Under the pieces are notes generated by a model. The model did not search any database. It had not been told where the DNA came from and saw only the letters and a program-made list of their open reading frames with translations. From an uncultured Sinobacteraceae bacterium (GTDB taxonomy: Bacteria; Pseudomonadota; Gammaproteobacteria; Nevskiales; Nevskiaceae), in the NCBI GenBank assembly GCA_903822975.1, contig CAIJRD010000013.1, forward strand, positions 142,090 to 206,089: a stretch of DNA of 64,000 nt, given 5' to 3'. Positions 27,003 to 34,532 of the stretch are shown in pieces. Position 1 is the first letter of the stretch. The number at the start of each line of letters is the position of its first letter. The position numbers were made by a program, and so were the translations under genes.

Positions 27003-28825
27003 GCAGATTCCTTTGCGGGTGCGGCCGGGCCGGCGGCCAGAAATGCGCGCCAGCCGCCGAATTCGGTGATATCGCGTGCATCGGCGAGCGCCCAGCCTTC
27101 GCAAATGAAACCCTTGACGCTGCGGCCGTCGGCCAACTCCAGCGTGCCGATGCCGAGCGGTGCCGGAATCAACGCGACGAAAGACCCGAAATGTTCGATC
27201 GGCATGTCCCACAACTCGACGATGAGTTCGGCGCCATCGCCGGTTTTGGCAAGGCCGGGTTTCGGCGGCACCGTGCCAGGCAGTGCAAAGAGGCGATAGG
27301 CCTTGCTGGTGAGGGTCTGTTCCACCAGCACCGCGTTGCGTTCGGTCAGCTGCGGATTCAGCGGCATGCCGCTGAGGTGCGCGCCGACGACGGCAACGCG
27401 AACCGTGCCGGCGGCTGCGTTGGTGGCAGACGTGACGCCGGAAGACTTCGACGCGAGACCGGTCGCGCCGAGTGTCCACGGTGCATGCGCTTCCCAGCGG
27501 CGTCCGAATGCGGCGAGTGCGGCATCGCGCCAGGCCGGTGCGATCAGCGTGATCCCGCTCGGCAAGCCATCCTCACGGAAGCCAGCCGGTAGCGCGAGCG
27601 CGCACCAGTCGAGCAGGTTGACGAAATTGGTGTACGTGCCGAGGCGCGCGTTCAGCGAGATCGGATCGGCTTCGACTTCTGAGATGGTGCTGATCGTCGG
27701 TGCGGTCGGGGTCAGCAGCGCGTCGACGCCGCGCATCAAATGTTCAGCGGCGCGCAATAGTTCGGCGCGACGGTACTCGGCCTTGAATGCATCGATGGCG
27801 GTGATCGCCGGCGCGCGTTCGATGATCGAACGCACCACCGGATTCATCTGGTCGGCGTGCTCGCGGATGAAGCTTTCGATCGCCGCGTAGCGTTCGGCCA
27901 GCCACGGTCCTTCGTACAGCAGCATTGCGATTTCATACAAAGGCGAGAAATCGATCGGCACCAGCGTCGCGCCGAGCGCTTCCATTTGATCGAGTGCGCG
28001 CGTATACGCCGCTTCCGCCTGCTTGTCGCCGAACCAATGCGTAGCGGCTGGCACGCCGAAGCGCGGCGATGTCGGCAGGCGTCCGTTGAGCGCTGCAAAC
28101 GGTGCCGTGCGCGAATACGGATCGCTGTCGTCGTAGCCGCAGGCAATCTCGGCAACCAAGGCGGCGTCGGCCACGGTCAACGCAAACACCGACACGCAGT
28201 CGAGTGAACGGCAGGCTGGAATCACGCCGCGCGAGCTGAGCCAGCCGCGCGTCGGCTTGAGACCCACCAGATTGTTGAAACCGGCCGGCACGCGACCGGA
28301 GCCTGCGGTGTCGGTGCCGAGTGCGAACGCGACCAGACCGCGCGCAACCACCGAAGCGGAACCGGAACTGGAACCACCGCTGATGTAGCGCGGGTTGAAG
28401 CTGTTCGGCACCGCGCCATACGGCGAGCGCGTGCCGACCAGGCCAGTGGCGAATTGATCAAGATTGGTTTTGCCGAGCAGGATCGCACCGGCATCGAGCA
28501 GCTTCTGCACTGCGGGCGCCGTGGTCTTGGCGACGCGCGAGAAGGCGGGGCAGGCCGCCGTAGTCGCCAGTTCGGCGACATCGATATTGTCCTTCACGGC
28601 GAAGGGGACGCCATACAGCGGCAGCTTGCTGCGATCGCCGGCGACCGCCGCCAGGCGCGCGTCCAGGCGTGCGAACTGCTGTTCGAGTGCGGCGTCGTCG
28701 AGCAGCAGGATCCAGGCGGAATCAGGCTGTGCGTAGCGGCTGCGCAAGTCGCCGATCAGACCGCGCGGATCGGCGCCGTCGTTGCGGTATCGCTGCTGCC
28801 AGTCCTGGATGGTTAACTCGTGCAC
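26999..28825 (-). CDS. atzF: allophanate hydrolase
   Basis: Hydrolyses allophanate to ammonia and CO2. The 608-residue protein has an amidase-signature domain (about 30-450) with the catalytic Lys in GVPFAVKDNID and the Ser-cisSer-Lys region GGSSSGSASVVARGLVAFAL, GTDTAGSGRVPAGFNNLVG. A C-terminal allophanate-hydrolase domain follows (about 470-600: VAVVGAHLSGMPLNPQLTER, AYRLFALPGTVPPKPGL, IGTLELADG). Full length resembles AtzF and the DUR1,2 hydrolase half. First gene of a unit running through urea carboxylase, gntR and probably the porin and urt genes. A sigma-54 promoter and GntR-type site precede it. Confidence 0.95.
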   Translation of the reverse strand: MHELTIQDWQQRYRNDGADPRGLIGDLRSRYAQPDSAWILLLDDAALEQQFARLDARLAAVAGDRSKLPLYGVPFAVKDNIDVAELATTAACPAFSRVAKTTAPAVQKLLDAGAILLGKTNLDQFATGLVGTRSPYGAVPNSFNPRYISGGSSSGSASVVARGLVAFALGTDTAGSGRVPAGFNNLVGLKPTRGWLSSRGVIPACRSLDCVSVFALTVADAALVAEIACGYDDSDPYSRTAPFAALNGRLPTSPRFGVPAATHWFGDKQAEAAYTRALDQMEALGATLVPIDFSPLYEIAMLLYEGPWLAERYAAIESFIREHADQMNPVVRSIIERAPAITAIDAFKAEYRRAELLRAAEHLMRGVDALLTPTAPTISTISEVEADPISLNARLGTYTNFVNLLDWCALALPAGFREDGLPSGITLIAPAWRDAALAAFGRRWEAHAPWTLGATGLASKSSGVTSATNAAAGTVRVAVVGAHLSGMPLNPQLTERNAVLVEQTLTSKAYRLFALPGTVPPKPGLAKTGDGAELIVELWDMPIEHFGSFVALIPAPLGIGTLELADGRSVKGFICEGWALADARDITEFGGWRAFLAAGPAAPAKESA

Positions 28826-28842
28826 GGGTCAGAGTACAGTTA

Positions 28843-28852
28843 TGTATACAAG
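28843..28852 (-). promoter_or_regulatory. GntR-type operator site A
   Basis: Minus-strand CTTGTATACATAA contains the palindrome TGTATACA. It lies about 10 nt downstream of the -12 element of the sigma-54 promoter, at the expected transcription start. Matches sites B, C and D (consensus TTGYATWCA), typical of GntR/FCD repressors. Confidence 0.6.
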
Positions 28853-28861
28853 AAGGAATAC

Positions 28862-28877
28862 AGCAAGGCTCATGCCA
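28862..28877 (-). promoter_or_regulatory. sigma-54 promoter of atzF-uca operon
   Basis: Minus strand TGGCATGAGCCTTGCT fits the -24/-12 consensus TGGCACG-N4-TTGCW at all positions but one. The atzF start is about 37 nt downstream of the -12 element. Indicates RpoN control, usually by NtrC under nitrogen limitation. Confidence 0.8.
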
Positions 28878-29296
28878 AGTCGGGTGGATAAGAATGTGGT
28901 CAATGACCCGACGCGCCACCGAATGTCGCGTCACCGCTATTGCCGCAGTTAAAGCCGCAGAAAAAGCCGCAGAAAAAGCCGCAACAAAAGCCATGCTGCC
29001 GCCCGCTTTACAAGTCGACTACGCCGGAGGGTGAGGCCAGAAAAAGCGCAGCGCGATCAAGTGTTGCGGACGATCGCGGCGCTGAAGCAATCGCCGCAAC
29101 GAGGCCGAGGCGCCACGACCGCGCGCGAGCAACGATGCGACACCCGCAATCGCCTGGCGCCGCAATTCGCTGCACATCTGAACGTGGTCGAGGCACTGCA
29201 TTCATCCGCTGCTGCTCGTCGAAATGATCGTTCTGCATGAGCAAAGGGCGATGCGCACCGAAACGACGCGCACCACCCGTTGCCATTTTCGAAGCG
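28878..29296. other. gene-free stretch upstream of the atzF promoter
   Basis: About 420 nt between the NCS2 permease stop and the atzF promoter. It contains the 12-bp repeat array at 28942-28992 and should hold enhancer-binding sites for the sigma-54 promoter; I could not identify a clear NtrC palindrome. No supported gene. Confidence 0.5.
28942..28992. repeat. 12-bp tandem repeat, about four copies
   Basis: Unit GCCGCAGAAAAA: copies at 28942, 28954, 28966 and 28978, the first and last diverged. It lies 65-115 nt upstream of the atzF sigma-54 promoter, in the interval where activators normally bind. Confidence 0.8.
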
Positions 29297-30895
29297 TTAA
29301 ACGCTCACGGCTTGCAGGGCTTCCGGATGCGGTTCCGGATCGGCCTCGACCACTACGCTGCCGACCGTCGCGAAGCGTCCGCAGGCGTAGAGAATGGCCG
29401 CGACGCCGAGATAGCTGATCGCGACCAGCGGTGTTTTGCCGATGCCGATCGCCTCGCTGTGCATGAAGCCGAAGAACGTCAGGATGGCGCCGGTCAGGGC
29501 AAAGCCCGCGGCCTTCTTGAAGTTGCGATCGATCATGCAGGCAGTCATCGATGCGAGGATCACGCTGCAGAGGATGGCGCCGCCGCCGAAGATCGCCAGG
29601 CCCTTGTAGAGCACGCCGACCTGCGCGAGCTTGTCGAAGCCGAGGGTTGCGGCATCGGTACCGGCGGCTGCGAGCACGTTGTCGATCTGCACCTTGCCCC
29701 AGCCGGCGACTTGCGGAATCAGCGCGATGATCACCGCCGGCGCATGGCTACGCTTGGTTTCCTGGAAGGCTTGCGCGCCGATCAACATGCCGATGTAGAG
29801 CAGGATCGGCATGATCGCGACCACCGGGATCAGCGCCATCATCAGCGCCAGCACGCCGAACCACGACAGCGCCAGAATCATCACGCCGGTGGCGGCCGAG
29901 TAGCCGATGCGGCCGCCAATCGCCTTCCATCCGGGATGGCCGATGTAGACCGCGTTGATGAACGGATTGCCGAGACAGCAACCGATCAGGCTGACCACAC
30001 CGTCGGCAGTGAGTACGCGCGTGGTCGGGAAGCTGTCGCCGCCCACCGCCGCGCTCTCGACATTGTTCATTGCCTCGACCAGATCGTAGATGCCGAACGG
30101 AATCGCGGTGACCAGAATCACGCCGAGGAACTGGAAGCCGGAGAACACATGGCCGAACGCCGGCACCGGGAACGAGAAGCCGAAGCTGGCGAGCGATTCG
30201 CCGACCTTGGCGATGGCCATGCCGCCGAAGTCCGCACCGAACAGTGTCGAGCCCCAGGCGATCGCCGAGCCCACTGCGATTGCGACCAGTCCCGCCGGTA
30301 TGCCCTTGTATTTGACGCCGCCGAACCAGCTCGCGATCAGAATCGCGAAGCAGACCACGCCGATCACCGGCGTCATGTACATCTCCAGTGCTGGACGCAG
30401 CGAGATGAACGCGATCGACACGCCCGCGAGCGCACCGAGCAGTGCGGCGCGCGGCGTGATCTTGCGAATGAACGGGGCGACGAAGCCGCCGGCCATCAGC
30501 ACGAAACTCTGCACGAACACCCAGGTCAGGCCGGCTTCCCAGCCCTTGATCGGATCGCCGCTCTTCGCCGCGATCGGCAGCATGATCACGAACACGACAA
30601 CAAACATGTGCGGCACGCTGATACCCGAAGGCAGTGCGCAGACATCGTTGCGACCGGTGCTCTTGGCCAGTCGATACGCAAGCCAGGCGTAGTAGAACGT
30701 GCTCAGGCACAGCATCAGGCCCGTGGCCGGCAGGATGTGGCCGAAAATTATGTCGTCCGGCAGTTTCAGCACGTAACGCAGCAGCGCCGTCAGCGTCAGC
30801 ATGTTGACCAGGATGTTGGTGCCGAATCCGAAGAAGGCGTTCCAATCGCCGGGCGCCCAGATCTTGGGTTTGAAGCCTTCTGCAATTGCGTTCAT
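29297..30895 (-). CDS. NCS2-like permease, candidate ureide transporter
   Basis: A 532-residue, roughly 12-14-helix membrane protein resembling the nucleobase:cation symporter-2/AzgA superfamily (DWNAFFGFGTNILVNMLTL, ALPSGISVPHMFVVVFVIML, FGIYDLVEAMNNVESAAVGGD with the conserved acidic/NNVESA block, GCCLGNPFINAVYIGHPGWK). NCS2 members import purines, xanthine, uracil or allantoin-like compounds. It starts 51 nt after the amidohydrolase gene upstream and shares its sigma-54 promoter, so its likely cargo is the nitrogen compound cleaved by that enzyme. Specificity is inference. Confidence 0.85.
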   Translation of the reverse strand: MNAIAEGFKPKIWAPGDWNAFFGFGTNILVNMLTLTALLRYVLKLPDDIIFGHILPATGLMLCLSTFYYAWLAYRLAKSTGRNDVCALPSGISVPHMFVVVFVIMLPIAAKSGDPIKGWEAGLTWVFVQSFVLMAGGFVAPFIRKITPRAALLGALAGVSIAFISLRPALEMYMTPVIGVVCFAILIASWFGGVKYKGIPAGLVAIAVGSAIAWGSTLFGADFGGMAIAKVGESLASFGFSFPVPAFGHVFSGFQFLGVILVTAIPFGIYDLVEAMNNVESAAVGGDSFPTTRVLTADGVVSLIGCCLGNPFINAVYIGHPGWKAIGGRIGYSAATGVMILALSWFGVLALMMALIPVVAIMPILLYIGMLIGAQAFQETKRSHAPAVIIALIPQVAGWGKVQIDNVLAAAGTDAATLGFDKLAQVGVLYKGLAIFGGGAILCSVILASMTACMIDRNFKKAAGFALTGAILTFFGFMHSEAIGIGKTPLVAISYLGVAAILYACGRFATVGSVVVEADPEPHPEALQAVSV

Positions 30896-30946
30896 ATCTT
30901 CCCCCTTTGCGTGCGCGTGCCGGTGGGCGACGCGCGGTGTCGTCGA

Positions 30947-31630
30947 TCAACCCGCGCTGATCGCCCCGATTAGGTGTGACGAATGGCCGACCCAGCCAAA
31001 GATGCCGCCTTGCGCCTGGATCATCTGCAGGCCCATCGTCTGGAACTGCGGAAAGTACGAGCCCACGCAGTCTTCCGGCACCAGACATTCGTAGCCGCGG
31101 TCGTTGGCTTCGCGCACGGTGCTGTTGACGCAGACTTCGGTGGTGACGCCGGTGACGACCAACTGCGTGATGCCGTGCTGCTGCAGGATCAATTGCAGAT
31201 CGGTGGCGTAAAACGCGCCCTTGCCGGGCTTGTCGATCACCGGCTCATTCGCCAATGGATAGAGCTCCGGAATGATGTCCTGGCCCGGTTCGCCACGAAT
31301 CAGGATGCGGCCCATCGGACCGGCGTCGCCGATGCAGGTCTGGCTGCGGCCGCGGACCTTCTTGCTTTGCGGCAGATCGCTTAAATCCGGCCGGTGGCCT
31401 TCGCGCGTGTGGATTGCGAGCAAGCCGGCCTTGCGCCATGCGGCGAGCAAAGCGCGATTCGGGGCGATCGTGCGTCGCAACTGCGAGACATCGTTGCCCA
31501 ACATCTCGCCGAAGCCGCCGGGTTCGAGGAAGTCGCGCTGCATATCGATGATCAGCAGCGCGCAGTGCGCGGTCCGCAGTTCGAACGGATAGGGCTGCGC
31601 CGGCACTTCGATGGCGGTGGCGAGACTCAT
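30947..31630 (-). CDS. isochorismatase-fold amidohydrolase (BiuH paralogue; possible triuret or other ureide hydrolase)
   Basis: A 227-residue cysteine hydrolase of the isochorismatase-like family. Catalytic triad: Asp29 (LLIIDMQRDF), Lys134 (VIDKPGKGAF) and Cys167 (GVTTEVCVNSTVREANDRGY). Lys137 and Gln207, equivalent to substrate-contact residues of biuret hydrolase, are also kept. It is paralogous to the BiuH-like protein at 33386-34090 but differs in the loop after the first strand (EPGGFGEMLGND versus [12 protein letters not shown]), so the substrate is probably a related ureide. Triuret hydrolase TrtA belongs to the same family. First gene of a unit with the NCS2 permease. Confidence 0.8.
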   Translation of the reverse strand: MSLATAIEVPAQPYPFELRTAHCALLIIDMQRDFLEPGGFGEMLGNDVSQLRRTIAPNRALLAAWRKAGLLAIHTREGHRPDLSDLPQSKKVRGRSQTCIGDAGPMGRILIRGEPGQDIIPELYPLANEPVIDKPGKGAFYATDLQLILQQHGITQLVVTGVTTEVCVNSTVREANDRGYECLVPEDCVGSYFPQFQTMGLQMIQAQGGIFGWVGHSSHLIGAISAG

Positions 31631-31772
31631 GGACGGTGCCGCCGCGCGCGAAGGCCTGAACGCGCAGGCTCGCCTACGCCTACGCCTACGCGAACGTGTG
31701 GACGCGAAGGAGCGCGGCCGGCCGGGGCGATTGCATTAGCGGGTCCACGGTCCATCAATCATGCACCCCATG

Positions 31773-31783
31773 TTGAATACAAG
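31773..31783 (-). promoter_or_regulatory. GntR-type operator site B
   Basis: Minus-strand CTTGTATTCAA, matching TTGYATWCA. It lies 14 nt past the -12 element of the sigma-54 promoter of the amidohydrolase-permease operon, the same relative place as sites A and C. Confidence 0.6.
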
Positions 31784-31797
31784 AATGGGTTCATGAT

Positions 31798-31813
31798 TGC
31801 AAAGCACATGCCA
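31798..31813 (-). promoter_or_regulatory. sigma-54 promoter of the amidohydrolase-NCS2 operon
   Basis: Minus strand TGGCATGTGCTTTGCA matches TGGCACG-N4-TTGCW except C-to-T at one position. The flanking sequence (CTTGGCATG) is shared with the atzF promoter. Confidence 0.8.
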
Positions 31814-32092
31814 AGCGCGAACTCGGTGCGTGCTTGAGGCGAAAACGGTGCAGCTATCGACCGGATGTTTCGCCTTTGTGCAACGTCAGCACCTGCGGGT
31901 CGCGGCCACGATGCGTTTGCTAGGTCGTCGTCTCAGGTGTGGCGTGAACAAACGGTAGGGCGAAGTGGCAACGATGCACTCGCCTGCGATCGCATTTAGC
32001 GCATTCATCGCATTCAGCGCATTCAACTCATCGTTCGCGTTCAAGTCCGGGGACCGGCCTGAAGCGGGCGGCACTTCAGCGCTCCCCAAACC

Positions 32093-32797
32093 TTATCGCG
32101 CTCGCGTCTTGGTCGACACGCGCTGCATCGTGGCGCGGGCTTCGTGCAGCATGTGCAGCGTAATTTTGCGAACTTCGTTCTTGCTTTGCGTGATGTGCGA
32201 GCGCAGCAGGATGGAAGCTTCCGTGCTCTTCCGGCGCAGGATCAGCCTGAGCAGCTTGGCGTGCTCGTCGTAGGTTGCATCGACGCGCTGCTCTTTGAGG
32301 AAATCGAGCCGACGGATGATGCGGATTTTTTCCGTGAGCTCGGCATGCACCCGCGAGACTTCGCGATTGCCAGCCGCTTCGACCAGCGCACAGTGAAAGG
32401 ACTCGTCGAGTTCGGCGATTCGTCGTGGCTCGGTTTCGCGTTCGGCTGCCGTGACCAGCCAGGTCTTTTTCAACGCCGCCAATGGCAGATCGGCTTCGCG
32501 CTGACACAGCCGCTCGACCGCGTTGATCTCGATCAGAATACGCAGATCATAGAGTTCGTCGAAGCGGACGAAGTCGAACGGACATACGCTCCAGCCACTG
32601 CGGAATCCGACCTCCAGATAGCCCTCACGCTTGAGCCGGTAAAGTGCATCGCGCAGCGGTGTGCGCGAAACGCCATAGCGTTCGGCCAATGCGGTCTCAG
32701 TAAAACGGTCGCTCGGCAAAAGATGGAAATCGAAGATTTCATCCTTGATGCGCAGGTAAACCTGTTCAGCAAGTGCGTTGGCCGGCTGCTGGGACAT
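32093..32797 (-). CDS. GntR/FCD-family transcriptional regulator (second paralogue)
   Basis: A 234-residue protein from ATG 32797. N-terminal winged helix: NALAEQVYLRIKDEIFDFHL, FTETALAERYGVSRTPLRDALYRLK. FCD domain: ELYDLRILIEINAVERLC, LDESFHCALVEAAGN, YDEHAKLLRLILRR. Closest relative in the window is the regulator at 22652-23380. It sits 41 nt after atzH in a biuH-atzH-gntR unit, with a GntR-type site directly in front, suggesting autoregulation. Upstream in-frame codons to 32977 are antisense or out of frame to atzH and not used. Confidence 0.9.
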   Translation of the reverse strand: MSQQPANALAEQVYLRIKDEIFDFHLLPSDRFTETALAERYGVSRTPLRDALYRLKREGYLEVGFRSGWSVCPFDFVRFDELYDLRILIEINAVERLCQREADLPLAALKKTWLVTAAERETEPRRIAELDESFHCALVEAAGNREVSRVHAELTEKIRIIRRLDFLKEQRVDATYDEHAKLLRLILRRKSTEASILLRSHITQSKNEVRKITLHMLHEARATMQRVSTKTRAR

Positions 32798-32813
32798 AGG
32801 CTTGGATTCATCC

Positions 32814-32824
32814 GTGTATGCAAC
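32814..32824 (-). promoter_or_regulatory. GntR-type operator site D
   Basis: Minus-strand GTTGCATACAC, matching TTGYATWCA and identical to site C over ten bases. It lies 17 nt upstream of the second gntR start, between atzH and gntR. Confidence 0.55.
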
Positions 32825-32838
32825 ATCCAGCGGGCAGT

Positions 32839-33246
32839 CTAGCAGTAGCGTTGCAGCTTCTGGGTATCCACCAGACTGACGTGTGCGGCGACGATCTTCC
32901 AGCCCTGTGCAAAGCGCACCCAGGTCTGGGTCTGGCGCCCGAGCTGTGCACTGTCCGGCGCGGCGAACTCGGTGCACACACTTGCACTGTCGTCGCCGAA
33001 GGTGGTGATCAGCGTGTTCTGCAGTTTGCGCTGCGGGTGTACCGGCGTCATCGCGCGCCTCGACCGGCGGACCGCCTCGGCGCCCTGCGCCAGCTCGGCC
33101 GTGCCATAGCGCAGCACGCGTGGGTCATCCCAGAAATACGCATCGAGCGTGGCGAGGTCGTGCGCCTTCAGTGCCGCTTCGTATTGCTCGAATGCGGCGC
33201 GAACTTCGGCGACGACTTCGGCGCGGTTGATCTGGTCAGGAGACAT
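32839..33246 (-). CDS. atzH: AtzH/HpxZ-like DUF3225 (NTF2-fold) protein
   Basis: A 135-residue NTF2-superfamily protein. VVAEVRAAFEQYEAALKAHD, LRYGTAELAQGAEAVRR, LQNTLITTFGDDSASVCTEF and the family signature GRQTQTWVRFAQGWKIVAAHVSL identify DUF3225. AtzH of cyanuric acid catabolism is reported to convert 1,3-dicarboxyurea to allophanate, and Tyr22 and Arg46 were reported as needed; with this start (ATG 33246) the protein has Tyr22 and Arg46 at exactly those numbers. HpxZ of oxalurate metabolism is the other relative. No AtzE/AtzG-like amidase pair is in the window. Lies between biuH and gntR. Confidence 0.85.
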   Translation of the reverse strand: MSPDQINRAEVVAEVRAAFEQYEAALKAHDLATLDAYFWDDPRVLRYGTAELAQGAEAVRRSRRAMTPVHPQRKLQNTLITTFGDDSASVCTEFAAPDSAQLGRQTQTWVRFAQGWKIVAAHVSLVDTQKLQRYC

Positions 33247-33385
33247 CTTCAATGGCTGCAATGGGATCCGTACGAAGTGTAACCAGACCGCCGGCGCAGC
33301 GAAGGCGCCGCCGCTAAATCGAGTTCGGATGGTCGCACCGGCTGTCGGCAGGTGCCGTGGGCGCCGGTCCGCAGCGCGGCCGATT

Positions 33386-34090
33386 TCAGGCCGCTGCGCG
33401 TTGCGTGCTTGCGAGCGTCGCCAGCACGTCCGTCGAACTTGCAACCGCACCGAACACGCCGCCTTGCATCTTGACCATGTGCAGCGCTGCCAAATGATTG
33501 CCGTGATCGGTCGCGCCGCAGCAGTCCTGCAACAGCAGACATTCGAAGCCGCGGTCGTTGGCTTCGCGCATGGTGGTATGGACGCAGACATCGGTGGTGA
33601 TGCCGCTGAGCAGAATGTTGCTGATGCCGCGCGTGCGCAGGATCAGTTCGAGGTCGGTTGCGCAGAACGAGCCTTTGCCCGGCTTGTCGATGATGATCTC
33701 GCCGGGAAGTGGTGCGAGATCCGGGATGATGTCCCAGCCGGGTTCGCCGCGCACCAGAATCTTGCCGCAGGGGCCGTCGTCGCCAATGCCCGCACCGATC
33801 CGGCGCGAACGCCAGCGCTTGTTCGCGGGCAGGTCGGAAAGGTCCGGCCGGTGGCCTTCGCGCGTGTGGATGATGGTGAAGCCGAGTGGACGCACGACTT
33901 TCAACAGATTCTGGATCGGTGCGATCGGTGCGCGCGTCAGCGACAGGTCGTAGCCCATCTTGTCGACGTAACCGCCGACGCCGCAGAAGTCGGTCTGCAT
34001 GTCGATCACGATCAGCGCCGTATCGGCGGCGCTGAAGCTGCCGTTGTACGGCCAGGGATAGGGTTCGGCGGCGACAGTTGAATAAGTCAT
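33386..34090 (-). CDS. biuH: biuret amidohydrolase
   Basis: Hydrolyses biuret to allophanate and ammonia. A 234-residue isochorismatase-fold cysteine hydrolase with triad Asp30 ([10 protein letters not shown]), Lys136 ([10 protein letters not shown]) and Cys169 ([20 protein letters not shown]). As I recall, Rhizobium BiuH uses Asp36, Lys142 and Cys175 plus Lys145 and Gln215; here Lys139 and Gln209 are present, and all five positions are offset by exactly six. [21 protein letters not shown] and [14 protein letters not shown] also resemble BiuH. First gene of a biuH-atzH-gntR unit behind a sigma-54 promoter. Confidence 0.9.
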   Translation of the reverse strand: MTYSTVAAEPYPWPYNGSFSAADTALIVIDMQTDFCGVGGYVDKMGYDLSLTRAPIAPIQNLLKVVRPLGFTIIHTREGHRPDLSDLPANKRWRSRRIGAGIGDDGPCGKILVRGEPGWDIIPDLAPLPGEIIIDKPGKGSFCATDLELILRTRGISNILLSGITTDVCVHTTMREANDRGFECLLLQDCCGATDHGNHLAALHMVKMQGGVFGAVASSTDVLATLASTQRAAA

Positions 34091-34106
34091 TCAGGGAACC
34101 CGATGA

Positions 34107-34117
34107 GTGTATGCAAG
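34107..34117 (-). promoter_or_regulatory. GntR-type operator site C
   Basis: Minus-strand CTTGCATACAC, matching TTGYATWCA. It lies 15 nt past the -12 element of the biuH sigma-54 promoter and 17 nt before the biuH start codon. Confidence 0.6.
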
Positions 34118-34132
34118 ATTGGGTGCAAAGCT

Positions 34133-34148
34133 CGCAAACGATATGCCA
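34133..34148 (-). promoter_or_regulatory. sigma-54 promoter of biuH
   Basis: Minus strand TGGCATATCGTTTGCG keeps TGGCA and TTGC with the exact 16-nt spacing. The first G of the -12 flank is less ideal than in the other two promoters. Confidence 0.7.
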
Positions 34149-34532
34149 GCGCTGTGCAGCCACCGCGTACCGAGCCCATTTGAGCCACGGCCAGGTTGTC
34201 AGGACCGACGCCAGTGCTCACATCTGAGCGTGAACATCGGCGATTCATTTTTGTAAAAGCGGTTGCCGATGAATCTGCACTCGAACCTGTTGAATCGCGC
34301 CTAGGGCGATGTCGGTGCGAAGTCTGGACGCAAACCGGTCCTGGGACGCAGATCAATTCTCAAGCTTTCGCTGGAGCGCACGCCGATGCCGCGTGCCATC
34401 GCCGCTGCAGTGGTCAGCCGAGCGCACTGCCGTCAGAACGACGGCTGCCGAAGCAAAGCGCGAGCGGTCGCTGCAGAACGTTGGACGTCACTAACCAGAG
34501 CCGGCGTGCGCCGCCGAGCGCGGGTCGCTTTG
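34149..34532. other. gene-free spacer upstream of biuH
   Basis: About 380 nt between the biuH promoter and the stop of the LuxR-type gene. Open frames are short and unremarkable. It should hold the activator sites for the biuH promoter; none recognised. Confidence 0.5.

Larger units (their letters stand above)
31631..32092. other. regulatory spacer between gntR2 and the amidohydrolase-permease operon
   Basis: Holds the sigma-54 promoter at 31798-31813, the GntR-type site at 31773-31783, a short CCTACG repeat near 31673, and degenerate 10-bp repeats (GCATTCAGC-like) at 31991-32027. No supported gene. The long leader (about 155 nt from promoter to start codon) has no evident structure. Confidence 0.55.

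Noticed and set aside
23307..27299. Long plus-strand frames opposite urea carboxylase
   Set aside because: Antisense shadows; the minus frame carries biotin carboxylase, KipI/KipA and biotinyl motifs.
28826..28877. Guanidine riboswitch upstream of the urea carboxylase operon
   Set aside because: The leader between the sigma-54 promoter and atzF is only about 25 nt, too short for a guanidine aptamer, and no carboxyguanidine deiminase genes are nearby.
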